Notes under the pieces: generated by a model | What the model saw: the letters and a program-made list of their open reading frames with translations, nothing else | Databases searched by the model: none | Told to the model about the DNA's origin: nothing | Shown here: one piece after another, positions 1 to 12,200 of the stretch | How the letters are laid out: each line of letters opens with the position of its first letter | How positions within the stretch are numbered: position 1 is the first letter of the stretch | Translations under genes and position numbers: made by a program | Source: Euptelea pleiosperma | Lineage: Eukaryota; Streptophyta; Magnoliopsida; Ranunculales; Eupteleaceae | Length of the DNA stretch: 64,000 bases | Assembly (NCBI GenBank): GCA_035048495.1 | Contig: CM068548.1 | Coordinates: 992,001 to 1,056,000, forward strand | Reading direction: 5' to 3'

Positions 1-3000
1 AACACATTTCCGGAAGTCTAGATATGAAGTCGTTTTGATTAAGTCTTATTACGTGCTTTTCGATATTGCAGGAAACCCGATCGGGCTATTCTCGAGACTT
101 GCGGACCCACGATCAACCATAGAAGCCTAATATCAAAGCTTAAAGAGCCAACATGCTATGACTAGAAGATATAGGCCAAGTACGGGTTAAGTCAAAGGAT
201 CATAGAGCCAGACCAAGAGCCAAGAGAGAGACAAAGCTACAGACCAAGAGACGGACCAAAGTGATTCAAAGCCGCACCCAAGGACATAAAATGACAGCTT
301 ACGTGATTGGTGAAGCCGACTGAAGATTACATTGAAGATCAGGGTTCAAGACCCTCCGCCAGCTCTTTTGTCTTTATTTTGTATTATTTTCTCTCTCATC
401 TCTCCTAATTTCCTCTCCTCTAGCTCTATCCCATCTCCCATAGCTTTTCCACCGTTAAATCTTCCATCAAACCGTTAGATCATCCTTCGGATTGTTGGAT
501 CTCTCCAGATTTGACAGTTCGCCAATCTTGGGCCCGACCCAATCATCATCCCTCAATCTACTAATCATGTGGCCCCAAGGCCTTCAATGGTGGCCCACAA
601 TGCTAATGGCCAAACGGCCCACTCACATAAAGCCACAGCCAAGTGCTCGTGACCAAAAAGAATTAGAGATGGCCAAGGTCTCACTTGAATAGAGTGGGCC
701 AATGCTTCAAATAGAAGAGCACATGGCCTTTTGGGCCCATTACCCTTTCTTCCACCTAAACCCATTAGGCCTTTTCTAAGGACCACATTAAACCCATGCC
801 CAAGAGAGAAAAGGTCACACGTGACCAATTCTCCCAAGAATCACTCACGGGCTTTCTCTCTTCTCACTCTATCCTACCCACGTGTCACTCTCTCACTTAT
901 CTAACCCACTTACACCTCTAACAAACCCACGTAGCTTAAAACCCACTAACATCTCCCTAGCTATCATCTCTCTTTCACGATCTCTCTTGGGGGGAGCATA
1001 ACCGGTGGCTCCCATGCAAGCCACCACGTTCCTTCACTACCGGTATGCTACAAGTCTTCTTCTCCTTCCATGGCCTGCAACGGCTCCTCCACTAGACTTC
1101 TTCTTCACTTGCAGATCCGTGCTCCTCTTGCTGCCCCTACTCCGGTCAAAGTTCTCCCTCAAGCTACTGATCTTCCCTTCTTTCCACGTGTAACCCAGCC
1201 ACCGTGTCCTCAATCTTCACTCCCCATCTTCTTCTTTACTCACTACCAGAGTTGCAGGTCAGCAACTCCGGCCAAACCTGCAACTCCTCTCGTCTTGGCC
1301 TTTCTCACATGCAGATCTATTCTCCGAGCAGCATGCAGCAACCATCACTTGCACTGCTTGACTGGTTCTCCATCAGAAAACCCACCGCCACCATCTTCTT
1401 TGGAGCATTTACAGGCACTCCTTGCTACCGTAAGCCCCTCCTCAAATCTCTACCTTCTTCTTCTTCTTCTCCTCCGCCTTCACTTTCAAATTCAGATCTG
1501 CAACACTAAGTTGCAGACCTGAAATTCCACAGGTGCTGCCTCTCCAAGAACTCCCTTAAACCTGCAACCTTACCAACACCACCACAGCTACCACCGTTTG
1601 CAACCATGCTCCACGGCCCAGAGCACCACCTGACTGCTACTTCTCCGGTGGAGTATTCTGCTCCTCCCGTGCAACTCCTTCCCCACACACCTGTGGGCTC
1701 CGCCCCATTTTCTCCACCATTGCTGCATCCACGTTCGAAGCTCCAGGTACCTGCAAGTCTTCTTCCTTCCACGTCTTCACCAGCAGCTCCTCTCCACCTT
1801 GCACATGCTGGACATGCAACAGGTCTTCAACTCGCAGCCTACCACCACCATTCCCTCCAAGGCAGCAACCTGCTGCATGCTACCTCAACGCCTCTGCAAC
1901 TCTCTCCACCGGTGCACCCTCCTGCTGCACTCTCTTGCTGGCAATTCCCCCCCAAATTCAAAAGTTGATGATCGGCTCCCAAGTGCAGACCGCTTCTCGC
2001 ATCCTTCTCTATCTCCATAGGGTTGCACAACTCTTCATACAACACCTTCAGGCGTACACACTCTTCTTGGTCAACCACTTGTACGCTGCCAAGGGCACCT
2101 CCCTTCAACACGACCATGGGGTACATTCATGGTCTGGTCTGCACATTTCTAGGAGTGCATCGCTGTCTTGCAGCCCCTTTCTTCACCTTGCTGATCTCTG
2201 CAAATCTGGTGAAGCACCGGTCGGATCTCTATCAAGGTTGCACCCGTTCATCCAAACGATCCTGCAACACCACCGTGTTCATCCTCCCGGGCTCCTCCGT
2301 TGTGCACACGTGCACAACGAGCAACCTGCAGCCCGAACCAGCCAAGGCCAAACTCTTTTGGCCAGCGTGCACTTCTCCACCGGACAGCAACGTGCTTTCT
2401 TTCTCCTTCTTTTGCACAATCTCTCCACCTTCAAGCCGTACGCCACTTCCAATGGCTGATCCTTCTTCATCAGGCCAATCGGACCACTCCTCGGGCTCAC
2501 CTTCACCATGCATGCCCATCTCTCACTCATGGCCGGACCTCATTGGCCAACTTGGCCGATTTCCGATCAAGGTAAGTGTTTGTGAGGTACTTTCTCTCTC
2601 TAGATCTCCTCTCTCTCTCTAAACGGCATGGAAGAGAGTTGACATCCCTAATTCCATGTTCTCTCTCTACTTTCTCTCTCTACCTTCTATTTTCTCTCTC
2701 TAGAAACATGTTCTCTCTAAGGTTTATGTTTTCTCTCACTACTTTCTCAGGCCGATCGCCTATTCACTTGGCCGACTCCTTTCGGCAAGTGAAAAGGTGA
2801 GCTTCTTAGGGCACATCATCGTACATTTGCCAATTCACATCTACCTTGTCGGCCGGTAAGATCCGATGTGAATTACCATGATTGAGCAACATTCCATAAA
2901 ATTTGGACGATCCTCTTCTTGATCGGTAGCGCCTTCGCTCCAAAGGTCATGGGATACTTCTCTGTCAAACCCTTCTCTTGATTGAAGCATTCGTCGGAAT

Positions 3001-3451
3001 CTTAGACAATCCTCTTCTTGAACGGTAGCGCCCTTAGCTCCGAGATCTCAACGAACGTTTTTGTCCCTTACCCCTTCATCTCTCAACCCTTTACATGCTT
3101 TATTTATCTCTGTTATTTTGATTTATGTACGCACTCTTCGATGATTAATGAAATTTGATTTTTGTTAATTGTTCTCTGAATCTCAATTTAAAGATGTTTT
3201 TAAATCGACTCGCCCTTCTCATCTTTCCATAATTCTCATTTCTCTCTGTATATTATTTGTCAGTTTTAATTCCTTATTGCACTAACTCACACCGAGTGCG
3301 GATCGACATCTGACACGTACTGCTATACAAGTTTACATTTTGCAGATGATCGGATTTTACAAATATTGTTGAAGTTAGGGTCTCCAAATTGATGACACGG
3401 AAAACCTTACAGTGTGGCAACCTTAGATCAACATTCTAGGTGGAGCAGAGT
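1..3451. repeat. Pyrimidine-rich noncoding block, probable LTR-type repeat
   Basis: No reading frame here resembles a protein; the open frames are by-products of C- and T-rich sequence low in stop codons. The stretch 960-2,560 is full of short reiterated pieces such as cctgcaac, tctccacc and ttcttcttc. It is followed by CT-rich microsatellite (2,588-2,740) and an AT-rich tail with a typical LTR-end look. A GC-AG-like start, PBS or target duplication could not be fixed. It probably derives from a long LTR of a Gypsy-type element. Confidence 0.3.
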
Positions 3452-3672
3452 TGAATTAGTAAATTAGGGTTAAGGTTAGGTTTAGGATCAAAGAGAGAAA
3501 GAGGAGAAGAGAGAGAAGAGGACTATGGATGCCATGTGTTTTTCACAATGACTCCATAAATCTTATTTATATCAAGACCACAAACAAAAGACAAGTATAC
3601 CCCTCACACCAAGGGGTATTTACATAATACGACAAATACGATGTATACGTATAAAATACGTATCTGATAACA
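3452..3672 (-). repeat. 3' LTR of copia-1
   Basis: 221 bp, starting TGTTATCAGATACG at 3,672 right after the polypurine tract TTGAGGGGGAG (3,673-3,683), ending in TTCA at 3,452. It contains a TATA-like TATAAATAAG and a telomere-like CCTAACCTTAACCC near its end. Confidence 0.85.
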
Positions 3673-3679
3673 CTCCCCC

Positions 3680-5316
3680 TCAAGTTGGTGCATAGATATC
3701 TCGCATGCCCAACTTGCATAAACATATGTGAAGTTGCCAACTGGGAACTCCTTTGGTGAAGACATCCGTTACTTGCTCATCAGTCTTCACAAATGGAGTA
3801 CAGAATTCTCCAGATACAATCTTCTCCCTAATGAAGTGATGATCCACTTCAATGTGCTTGGCCCGATCATGCTGTACAGGGTTATGAGCAATACCGATGG
3901 CAGCTTGGTTGTCACAATACAAGCTCACTGACCCCACGATTGAAAAACCAAGCTCAACCATTAACATTTTCAACCAGACCATCTCGCACAGGCCATGGGC
4001 CATTGCCCTGAATTTTGCATCTGCGCTGGATCTGGCAAAGAAAGGTTGCTTCTTGCTCCTCCAAGTAACCAAATTGCCCCCAACAAAGGTGCAATAGCCT
4101 GAAGTAGACCTCCAATCATCCTTGGCCCCGGCCCAGTCTACATCAGTGTATGACTCAACTCTCATGTGGTCATTCTTCTGGAAGAGAAGGCCTCTACCAG
4201 GAACAGACTTGAGATATCTCAAAATCTTGTGCGCTGCCTCTAAATGGATCTCCCTAGGAGAATGCATGTACTGGCTGATAACACTGACCACATAGGCAAT
4301 GTCTAGTCGAGTTAAGGAGAGATAGATCAATCTCCCAACCAGCCGATGAAAACCCCCCACATCCTGTAGAGGCTCACTGCTCAAGTCGGCCAACTGGTGA
4401 TTCTGTTCTATTGGAGTCTCCACAGGTTTGGCTCCCAGCTTTTCAGAGTCCTTCAATAGGTCAAGAATATACTTCCTTTGTGATATGAAGATTCCTTCAT
4501 TGGATCTAGCAACCTCTATGCCAAGAAAATACTTGAGGGACCCCAGATCTTTCGTCTCAAATTCCCCTGCTAAGTGGTTCTTCAGCTTTGTCACCTCTTC
4601 AGCATCATTCCCGGTCAGAATGATGTCATCAACATAGACAATGAAAGCAGTAGTACTCTTCCCCACATGCTTCACGAAGAGTGTATGATCAGCTTGACTT
4701 TGAGTGTAGCCCAACTTCTTTATTGCTAAAGTGAACCTCTCGAACCATGCTCTTGGAGATTGCTTGAGCCCATAGAGGGCTTTCCTTAGTCGGCACACTC
4801 TGCTGTTATACCCAGTGGAGTGAATCCAAGAGGAGGAACCATGTATACTTCTTCATGCAGATCACCATGGAGAAAGGCATTCTTTACATCTAGTTGATGT
4901 AAAGGCCATGCGTGGTTTGTTGCCAGGGACAGCAATACCCTGATGGAGTTCATCTTTGCTACAGGCGCAAAGGTCTCCGCATAGTCAATCCCATAAGTCT
5001 GAGCATACCCTTTGGCTACCAGTCTAGCCATGAACTTCTCCATTGATCCATCGGCCTTGTACTTCACTGTGAACACCCATCTGCATCCAACGGGTTTCTT
5101 GCCTCTTGGCAAATTAACGAGCTCCCATGTTTTGTTCTTGTCCAAAGCCTTCATCTCTTCCACCATAGCAGCTTTCCAACTCAGATGTGCTAACCCTTCT
5201 GCCCTTGAAGAGGGAATAGGAATAGTGGAAGCTGATGTGAGAAAGGCTCTGTACGAAGAGGACAAGGCATCGTATGAAACAAAGTTGCTCAATGGATGTT
5301 TTCCTTTAGAGATCAA
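3680..5316 (-). pseudogene. copia-1 reverse transcriptase-RNase H (one frameshift)
   Basis: The first frame (5,316-4,786) holds the RT N-terminal part with [26 protein letters not shown] and [20 protein letters not shown] one-base shift near 4,798 moves to the second frame (4,798-3,680): [15 protein letters not shown], the catalytic YVDD (about 4,625-4,636), then RNase H ending [11 protein letters not shown]. In RNase H the usual EAE box reads DAK (SSADAKFRAM), so a catalytic acid is probably lost. Apart from the shift there is no stop in 1.6 kb, which makes this one of the better preserved copia polyproteins here. The copia family is certain; the lineage is not. Confidence 0.85.
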
Positions 5317-5339
5317 TAATGGTTGATTTCAGAATGGTT

Positions 5340-5352
5340 GGCTCTGATACCA
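5340..5352 (-). other. Primer binding site of copia-1
   Basis: On the minus strand this reads TGGTATCAGAGCC, complementary to the 3' end of initiator tRNA-Met, three bases inside the 5' LTR end. Confidence 0.85.
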
Positions 5353-5355
5353 AGT

Positions 5356-5574
5356 TGAATTAGTAAATTAGGGTTAGGGTTAGGTTTAGGATCAAAGAGA
5401 AAAAGAGGAGAAGAGAGAAGAGGAAGATGGATGTCATGTATTTTTCACAATGACTCCATAAATCTTATTTATATCAAGACCACAAACAAAAGACAAATAT
5501 ACCCCTCACACCAAGGGGTATTTACATAATACGACAAATATGATGTATACGTATAAAATATGTATCTAATAACA
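5356..5574 (-). repeat. 5' LTR of copia-1
   Basis: 219 bp, starts TGTTATTAGATAC at 5,574 and ends TTCA at 5,356; near-identical to the LTR at 3,452-3,672. Confidence 0.85.
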
Positions 5575-5678
5575 TGCGGCACCCTAAGGGATGAAACCCT
5601 ATTGGTTTTTGAGAAAAAACCCTTATAGCCAACCCGTAAGAAAAAAAACGTGTAGATTTTCCCGATCTGATACCAAGT

Positions 5679-5833
5679 TGAAATATAAATCCTAAAAGTG
5701 TAAGAGAAGAAGAGTAGAAGAGAATAATGGAAGAGAGAGAATGTAATTAGATTGAGATACTTTATTAGATGAGTTGAATCCAAGACATACTCTAGTAACT
5801 TATCCGATGTGGGACTAAAATAAAGATATAACA
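5679..5833 (-). mobile_element. TRIM-type LTR with primer site
   Basis: A 155-bp LTR on the minus strand, starting TGTTATATC at 5,833 and ending TTTCA at 5,679. It is followed by a primer site TGGTATCAGATC (5,664-5,675), one or two bases off the tRNA-Met match. The motif GTCCCACATCGG near its start is characteristic of terminal-repeat retrotransposons in miniature. About 100 bp of leader follow before copia-1 begins, so copia-1 appears to have landed inside this element. No second LTR of this type was seen. Confidence 0.55.
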
Positions 5834-5849
5834 AATAACAAAAAAAAAC

Positions 5850-7070
5850 ATATATGCTAACAAATCCTACATAATTTCTTGAGCTTTACCTAAGCTTTAG
5901 TGTCTTATCTTCTTCCTCCTCTTTTTCTCTTGTTTTTTCACCTCTTGGATCTCTTGGATCTCCTCTCAAAGTTCCTAGATTTTTTCCTCTCTCTAGCGTT
6001 CTCAAAAGTGAAGTCATTTGGGAGGAAAAGGTGTGATTTATAACAGTTAATGAGAGGCTCTCCCTATGCCAACGATTTTGGTAGAGAAGGGGGAGTCTCT
6101 CTACTTCTCAAGGTGTTACTCAGAGTTGTGATGTCAACTCCAACCTTCCCCAATAATTTAGCCTCTGATGCGAGAGAGAATCTTTATTCCTTTTCCATGT
6201 TCAACTAGGATTCAAAAATCCATTTCCTCCAAGTCTAACTATCTTAGGGAATACAAGTGTTAATTAATTTCCATGTTTACAATTTTATGTTGTTATATGA
6301 GAGAATTAATTAATTAAGTCTCCAATGATTTTGCATAGGGTGGGGTCCACGGTCCACCAGATCCTGATTAACTCTCGTAATTAATATAATACTCAATTTT
6401 CAACTCTAACTTCGGGGCTTGAACATCAAAATTTCAAAATTAAGCATGAAATAGCAATTGTAGATCTTTAAAGAAGCTTTTCAAAACATCAAACAGATTC
6501 CAAATAGGAGACCTGAGTAAAAAGTTATGCCCCTTAGAAGATGATTATATCAAAATAGAAACTTTAGAAATTTCTTATTATGTGTTCACACTATCCATTT
6601 TCATAATCCAATGATTTTACCCAAAAATATCAATTAATAATCATTTTATTTAATTTAAAATTTTGACACTACTAAATTACCAAAATGCCCTTCTAAGTTG
6701 AAATTACTAAAATACCCTCTAATTGTAGTTTACTGTTAATTCTTTATGAAGTTACTAAGGTATCCCTACTAATTATCATTTATTATCAATGAAACGGTGA
6801 AATTACTAGCTTAACCATGTACAATAGAATTACCAAAATACCAACACATGTAAATTTTTTATTTTACCCATACATGTAAAATTATCATCAAACAAGTAAA
6901 CAAGCTCATAAATGTACCAATATGGCCTCTTCATTATCAATGTTGGCCCATAAAAGTTTGTATATCCTAAAAATCCGGGTCCTAACCCTACTAGGCTTCA
7001 AGCAAGTGAACAATATGGGCCTACACTAAGGTCCATATCAATTTGGGTATAAAAAAATTCGAGGTACTAC
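5850..7070 (-). repeat. Gypsy-type LTR, copy 1
   Basis: AT-rich sequence that closely parallels 7,470-8,974. Shared landmarks are a pyrimidine-rich segment (cttcttcctcctc), repeated short pieces like gaaattactaaaatac, and acatgtaaaattatcatcaaacaagtaaacaagctc. It ends in ggtactaca at 7,070. On the minus strand that end reads TGTAGTACC, the expected start of a chromovirus-like LTR. There is no coding potential. The left limit is approximate. Confidence 0.5.
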
Positions 7071-7469
7071 AGCTCTCACCCGCAGACCACAGCCCGCCGT
7101 TAACAAGAGATAAATATGATAATCATGCTTAAAAATTCCCATTAAGAAAAAATATTTCATATACTTGAGATACAACATGGAGCTCAAAACTGATTTCTAA
7201 AGAGATGTGAACACATACATCAAAATCAATTTCTAAAGAGATTAACACATGCATCAAAACAAGATTTCTAAAGCCTAGCATGCATAACTATATCAAAACG
7301 ATTTTCACGAATTAACATGTACAAAACAAGCTTAAATCATGAGATAACATCATAACTAACATGGAAGAGAACATAGGTTGAAAGCATGTAAAAAATATCC
7401 AAAAGCATGAAAGAAGACAAGGAACCTACATTAAAAGCATGCAAAAACTACCCAAAAACCATGAAAAAT
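7071..7469. other. Spacer between the two Gypsy-type LTRs
   Basis: AT-rich, no reading frame. It carries loose repeats of aaaacatgcatcaaaa and atttctaaag type. It may be the remnant interior of the element whose LTRs flank it. Confidence 0.3.
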
Positions 7470-8974
7470 GACGAGAATCCTACTTTGTTTCATGAGCTCT
7501 ACCTAAGTTTTAATGTCTTTACTTCTTCCTCCTCTTTTCTCTTGCTTTTTACCCTCGTTTCTCTTACTTTTTCTCTCCTAAATCTCCTCTCAAAGTTGCA
7601 TTTTTTTCTCTCTAGTGTTTGCAAAGTGAAGTTTTAAGAGAAAATGTGTTTATATAAAAGAATATGGCAGAGATTAGGGTGTCTCTTTAACCCAAACTCT
7701 TTCTATCTATAAATCTATTCTAATAAAAGCTCCGATATGAGAAAAACTTTTGATTGACTTAAATACCCCTTTTTCCCTTTTTATGGTTGTTATACTCTTT
7801 TCTACTACCACGAGACTTTCCTTCTCCCTGGACTTGAGACTTTCTTTCTCCCACGACTTTCCTTCTCCTCTATAATTCAAAAAAATAGAAACCAAACTTG
7901 CCTTCTCCCACAACATTCCTTCTCCCTCTAGAATTAATTTTTCTTCTTCGCTATAAATTCTTTTAATGGATCAGTTAGGGTTCTGTGCAATCCCTCTCCA
8001 CGTTCTAATTCACAATGTTACGCTCGCTCTTTGCTTGCCGTATGCTGCTTTGTACAAGGCCGAAACTTCTCTACTCTTTGGATCGTTATTCAAGCCTCAC
8101 TCAGGTACTTTTATGATCCATGCAACCATCTTCCATTCATTTTCTGATTCAAACATTTTCATTTAACTAATTATCCACGTCTTCCATGCAACTCTAATTG
8201 CCGTGCAATGCACGTGTCAACCTACTAGTGGACATAAATGCCCTTAATTCCCATCACTATTATTACACCTAAATTTAAAACGTATTCTTGAAGCTCGAAA
8301 TGTCAAAATCTTGCGACAAGTTGTGAATTAGAGATTGCAAATAATGAAAATAGCTTTCCGACTTATGAAATAGATTCAAAATCCGATCACCAAGAAAACA
8401 TTATGCCACCAGGAAGTTGACTATTTCACCTCAAATTCCCAAAAACGATTTTGGCTCGATGGGAAATATAATCTCTCCCTCTCCAAGTTCAACTAAGATT
8501 CAAAAATCTCTTTCATTTCGCATATCAAACTATCCCTCAATTGTAAAATTACCAATTTACCCCCTCCAAAGTGAAATTACTAAAATACCCTTATAGAAAT
8601 TATTAGAATACCCTTATGTAGTGAAATTACTAAAATATCCTCCAATTGTTGTTTGATGCTAATACTTTATGAAGTTACTGAATTATCCCTACCAATTATC
8701 ATTTAATTTCAACAAAATGGTGAAAAGACTAAATTACCCCTTGTAAAATTTAACAAAATGCCTTACATGTAAAATTACCATTTTACCCATACATGTAAAA
8801 TTTTCATCAAACAAGTAAACAAGCTCACAAGTAACAATATGATCTCTCCACTATTAAAAGTAAGTTTTTCTACCCCAAAATTCCAGCCCATAACCCAAAT
8901 GGGCTTCAAGTGAACAATATGGGCCCACACTAAGGTTCATTTCAATTCGGGTCAAGAAAAATCTGGGGTACTAC
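7470..8974 (-). repeat. Gypsy-type LTR, copy 2 (interrupted)
   Basis: Parallels copy 1 in order: cttcttcctcctcttttctcttgc, the gaaattactaaaatac pieces, the catgtaaaatt / aagtaaacaagctca segment and the end ggtactaca at 8,974. It is interrupted by a 523-bp Helitron-like insert at 7,706-8,228. Both copies point the same way, consistent with a two-LTR element whose interior is almost gone. Confidence 0.5.
7706..8228 (+). mobile_element. Non-autonomous Helitron
   Basis: Starts TCTATAAATCTATTC after an A and ends CTAG before a T, as Helitrons inserting between A and T do. Just before the end is a short hairpin (CGTGC-AAT-GCACG), and the sequence aatgcacgtgtcaacctactag matches the usual plant Helitron terminus style. 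A 66-codon open frame inside (7,966-8,166) has no recognisable domain. Confidence 0.68.
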
Positions 8975-9049
8975 AAGCATAGTTGGAATAACAGAATTAT
9001 AAGATTTTTCTAGAATTTACAGCACGTCGGGTTCAATTTTGCAGCTTAC

Positions 9050-9281
9050 TTCTTGTAAATAGTTTACACACTCGAGGTATCGAACATTGTCCAGGTTGCT
9101 GCGAGGACCATCATCAAAATCCAAACTAGATGACATAGATTGACTATTTGAAGATTCATGAGACCGCCTGGACCTCTCAGAACGCGGAAACGTAGATGGC
9201 ATATATAAAACATTAAGGTACGAATCAGCAGAAAGAGAATCATCCAAGATTGTTGGCGCACTTCTAGCCAAATGTTCGTAC
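9050..9281 (-). CDS. ZFYVE26-like exon 19, last visible
   Basis: One base plus 77 codons (residues 1268-1344), [15 protein letters not shown] to ECVNYLQE. Acceptor CTACAG, donor GTAAGC, phase 0. The 9,989-bp intron before it is largely copia. The next family segment (YARQHLL-like) was not found between 1 and 9,049, so the following intron probably runs past the window. Confidence 0.91.
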
Positions 9282-12200
9282 CTGTAGAAGCAGTTGAATT
9301 CGTCAAATCTCATGTAATGGCTCAACAGAAAAAGAAAGCAAAAGAATGTTGTCAATAACCTTCTCTTCCCCATAATACCATGTAGAAGAGGAACCAAAAT
9401 CAATATAATTAGTTAAGGGCCTTATTTTCTTTTGGATACATTACTACTTAGTACTTACTAGTAAGTATTCGGTAAAAATAAAGCTAAATTCAAAAGTTAG
9501 GGAAGAGATTTCATTATATCAAAGAGATACACACCATTTTTTTGCAAGGGTGTAGGTTACATCATCAGCTATGTTGCATGGATACGAGTACAAGTGTCAG
9601 AGTCTGATGCGGACGGAGAGTGTCCGATTCCGCTAACCTTAAAAAATAGGATTCAAGGACTCGACAAAATACTTTGAACAATATAAACAAAGTAATTATT
9701 TTAGTATAATAATAAATATAAGTGGATAATGTGATAGAAAATCTTATGATTTGTATCATATAAATATAGACAAGAGAATATATGTAATGCTACATTTGTT
9801 GCATAGAGAACTTGAATCGTAAAAGGTGGAACTCAAAACTTATGGCAATTATTAATTAGTATTTTGCAAGGAGGCAAAAAAAAAGTCGAAGCGTCGCACC
9901 AGAATTTGTCATGTCGGACTTCAACATGCGACATGGGTACTACACCCGTTTAGAAGAATCCATTCAACATAGATCATTAGCCTCTCTTATATATGTCAAA
10001 ACATCAAGGCCATGTAATCATATACGTACTTAAGTCATATTTCCATGTAAAGGGTAGTTTTGTAAATATCTCTCAGTATGAGGGGTATATTTGTCCATGT
10101 AAGATGTCCTCCATATAAATAAGAGTTTTGGAGTCATGTTACCTAAGCATGACATCATTTTCCTCTCTTCTCTCTCTCTTGTCTTCTTCAACCTCTTGAA
10201 ACCCTAAACCTAACCTTGAAACCCTAATTCAACTTTGTATCAGAGCCAAACCACCTCAAATCTTGCTCTTGCCATCGAAACCAGCCCGGAAGACCATGTT
10301 ACCAATTCTGACGTCATCGAGACATACGGCTTACGTCAGTAGCTGTACGAACAGGTTGCCTCGAGCTCCTCTCTCTTGGTAGATCTCGATCTTCGGAGTT
10401 TTTTGGGAATTTTTTGAGCTCATCTTCTCTTTTCAGTACTTAAAACACTTATTTCCTATTTTGTTTACTTCTGTTTCTTTTTCTGACTTACATTGTGAGA
10501 CGTGTGAGCTCTCCAAACATTGTAGATCCACTTATCCCTCCAGAGGTAATAAAAGCTCTATTTCTTTTGATTTTGTGCATTCTAATGTGTGGGGTCCTTC
10601 CCCTATTACCTCTATTTTTTGCTTTCGCTACTTTGTTACCTTCGTTGATGACCATACACGTGTACCTGGGTCTATCTCATGAAAACCAAAGATGAAGTTC
10701 ATTCCATCTTCAAAGGTTTTCATGAGATGATCCAAACACAGTATGGTGCCTCCATCAGGTCCTTCGACCTAACCAAGGTGATGAGTATATGTTTAGAGGT
10801 CTCCAGCAGTATTTTATCATGGGATATGCCATCAGAATTCCTGTAGCTACACTCCTCAGCAGAACAGTGTGGCTAAAAGGAAAATGCGTCATCTAACAGA
10901 GATAGCTTGATCTCTTTTGATCGGTGCCCATGTCCCGAGCTCTTATTGGTCAATGTTGTTTTGACCGTTGTTTTTTTTTTTTGATAAGTATAAGTTAAGG
11001 GCCTGAGCCAGGAAAAACAGCCTTAGCTAGAGAGGTCGAGATGACCTAAGCCGGAAAAACAAGGACCTACAGACTCCCATCCCGAGTACATATAAGATCC
11101 CACCGGAAGACAAAGTCTTCAAAGAACAAGCCCCTACACTCCGTAAACACTTTTGACCACAAATACATCAGCCCTTTAATGTTTTGACTGCTACTTTCCT
11201 GACTAACCGGATGCCTTCAACTGTGCTCAACTTCTAGTCTCCAGTTCAGGTTCGTACTCCTGCTCGTCTTGTTCCCTATCACACCTTGCATCTTTTGGTA
11301 TGTCTGCTTTGTGCATATTCTAGGTTGGACCCTAAAGATCTTAAGTGTCTCCCTTGGTTATTCTTCAAATCACAAGGGGTACAAGTGTTATCACCCTTTG
11401 ACTGGAAAGAAGTTTATTTCCATGGATGTCACCTTTCGCGAGGAGTCATTCTTTTTCTCCCCTACCTCTCTTTAGGGGGAGAGAAGTAGTAGTAGTGACG
11501 AGAGGTCCTCTCTTTGTCCTCTTCCTACTGTATCTCTGACTCCTCCATTCCCGTTAGTTGTCGAGCGGCCTACTCAACCTACTATGGTCTCTGATAGTGC
11601 TCTTGGGGCACATTGGGAGCTTCAAGTCTATTGCAGAGGAGGGAAAGTCATTGCTGATCCAGTTCCAGTGGTTCCATCCTCAGATCCAAGTAACATCTCT
11701 TCCACCTCTGTTCCTATCATTTCTTTTTCCACTGATGTGTCTGCTCTTAATCTTCCCATTGCTTTAAGAAAGGGCATCTGAAGTTGTACTCAACATCCCT
11801 TGAGCAACTGTCTCCTTCCTACAAGGCATTCATTACTTCTGTGGCCACTATCCCTATTCTCTCTTCTGTGGCAGAAGGGTTGGCACATCCCAAATGGAAA
11901 ACTACTATGGTTGAGGAGATGCATGCCTTAGACAAGAATAAGACATGGGAACTTGTTGATTTGAAAAGAGGCAAGAAGTCGGTTTGGTGCAGATGGATGT
12001 TCACAATAAAGTATCAGGCAAATGGGTCAGTTGAAAAGTACAAGGCTAAATTGGTAACCAAGGGGTACACTCAGACCTATAGGATTGACTACATGGAGAC
12101 CTTTGGACCTGTGGCAAAGATGAACTCCATTAGGGTGTTGTTGTCCTTGGCAACAAACCAAGCATGGCCTTTGCATCAGCTGGATGTAAAGAATTTCTTT

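Larger units (their letters stand above)
3452..5574 (-). mobile_element. Internally deleted Ty1/copia element (copia-1)
   Basis: Two LTRs in direct orientation (5,356-5,574 and 3,452-3,672) enclose only an RT-RNase H region. Just inside the 5' LTR is a primer site complementary to initiator tRNA-Met; the sequence then passes almost directly into RT, so gag, protease and integrase are gone. The two LTRs differ at about ten positions by eye over ~220 bp (~95 percent identical), mostly transitions. Five-base flanks do not match, so no target duplication was recognised. It lies in the intron after exon 19, in the same sense as the host gene. Confidence 0.85.

Noticed and set aside
1005..2622. Several overlapping open frames of 60-199 codons in a pyrimidine-rich stretch
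   Set aside because: Compositions are Pro/Ser/Leu/His-rich on the plus strand and Gly/Arg/Glu-rich on the minus strand, as expected from C/T-rich noncoding DNA. No domain, splice pattern or homology was recognised.
5469..5834. 121-codon minus-strand frame rich in Tyr/Phe/Leu
   Set aside because: It runs through the copia-1 5' LTR and the TRIM LTR; AT-rich noncoding sequence explains it.
1..9049. Next exon of the spastizin-like gene after exon 19
   Set aside because: I looked for the conserved YARQHLL/FMFRHG-type segment on the minus strand and found none; the intron seems to run past the window.
9570..9970. Possible hAT-like MITE in the intron before exon 19
   Set aside because: Similar words occur near both sides, but I could not define inverted ends or an 8-bp duplication.
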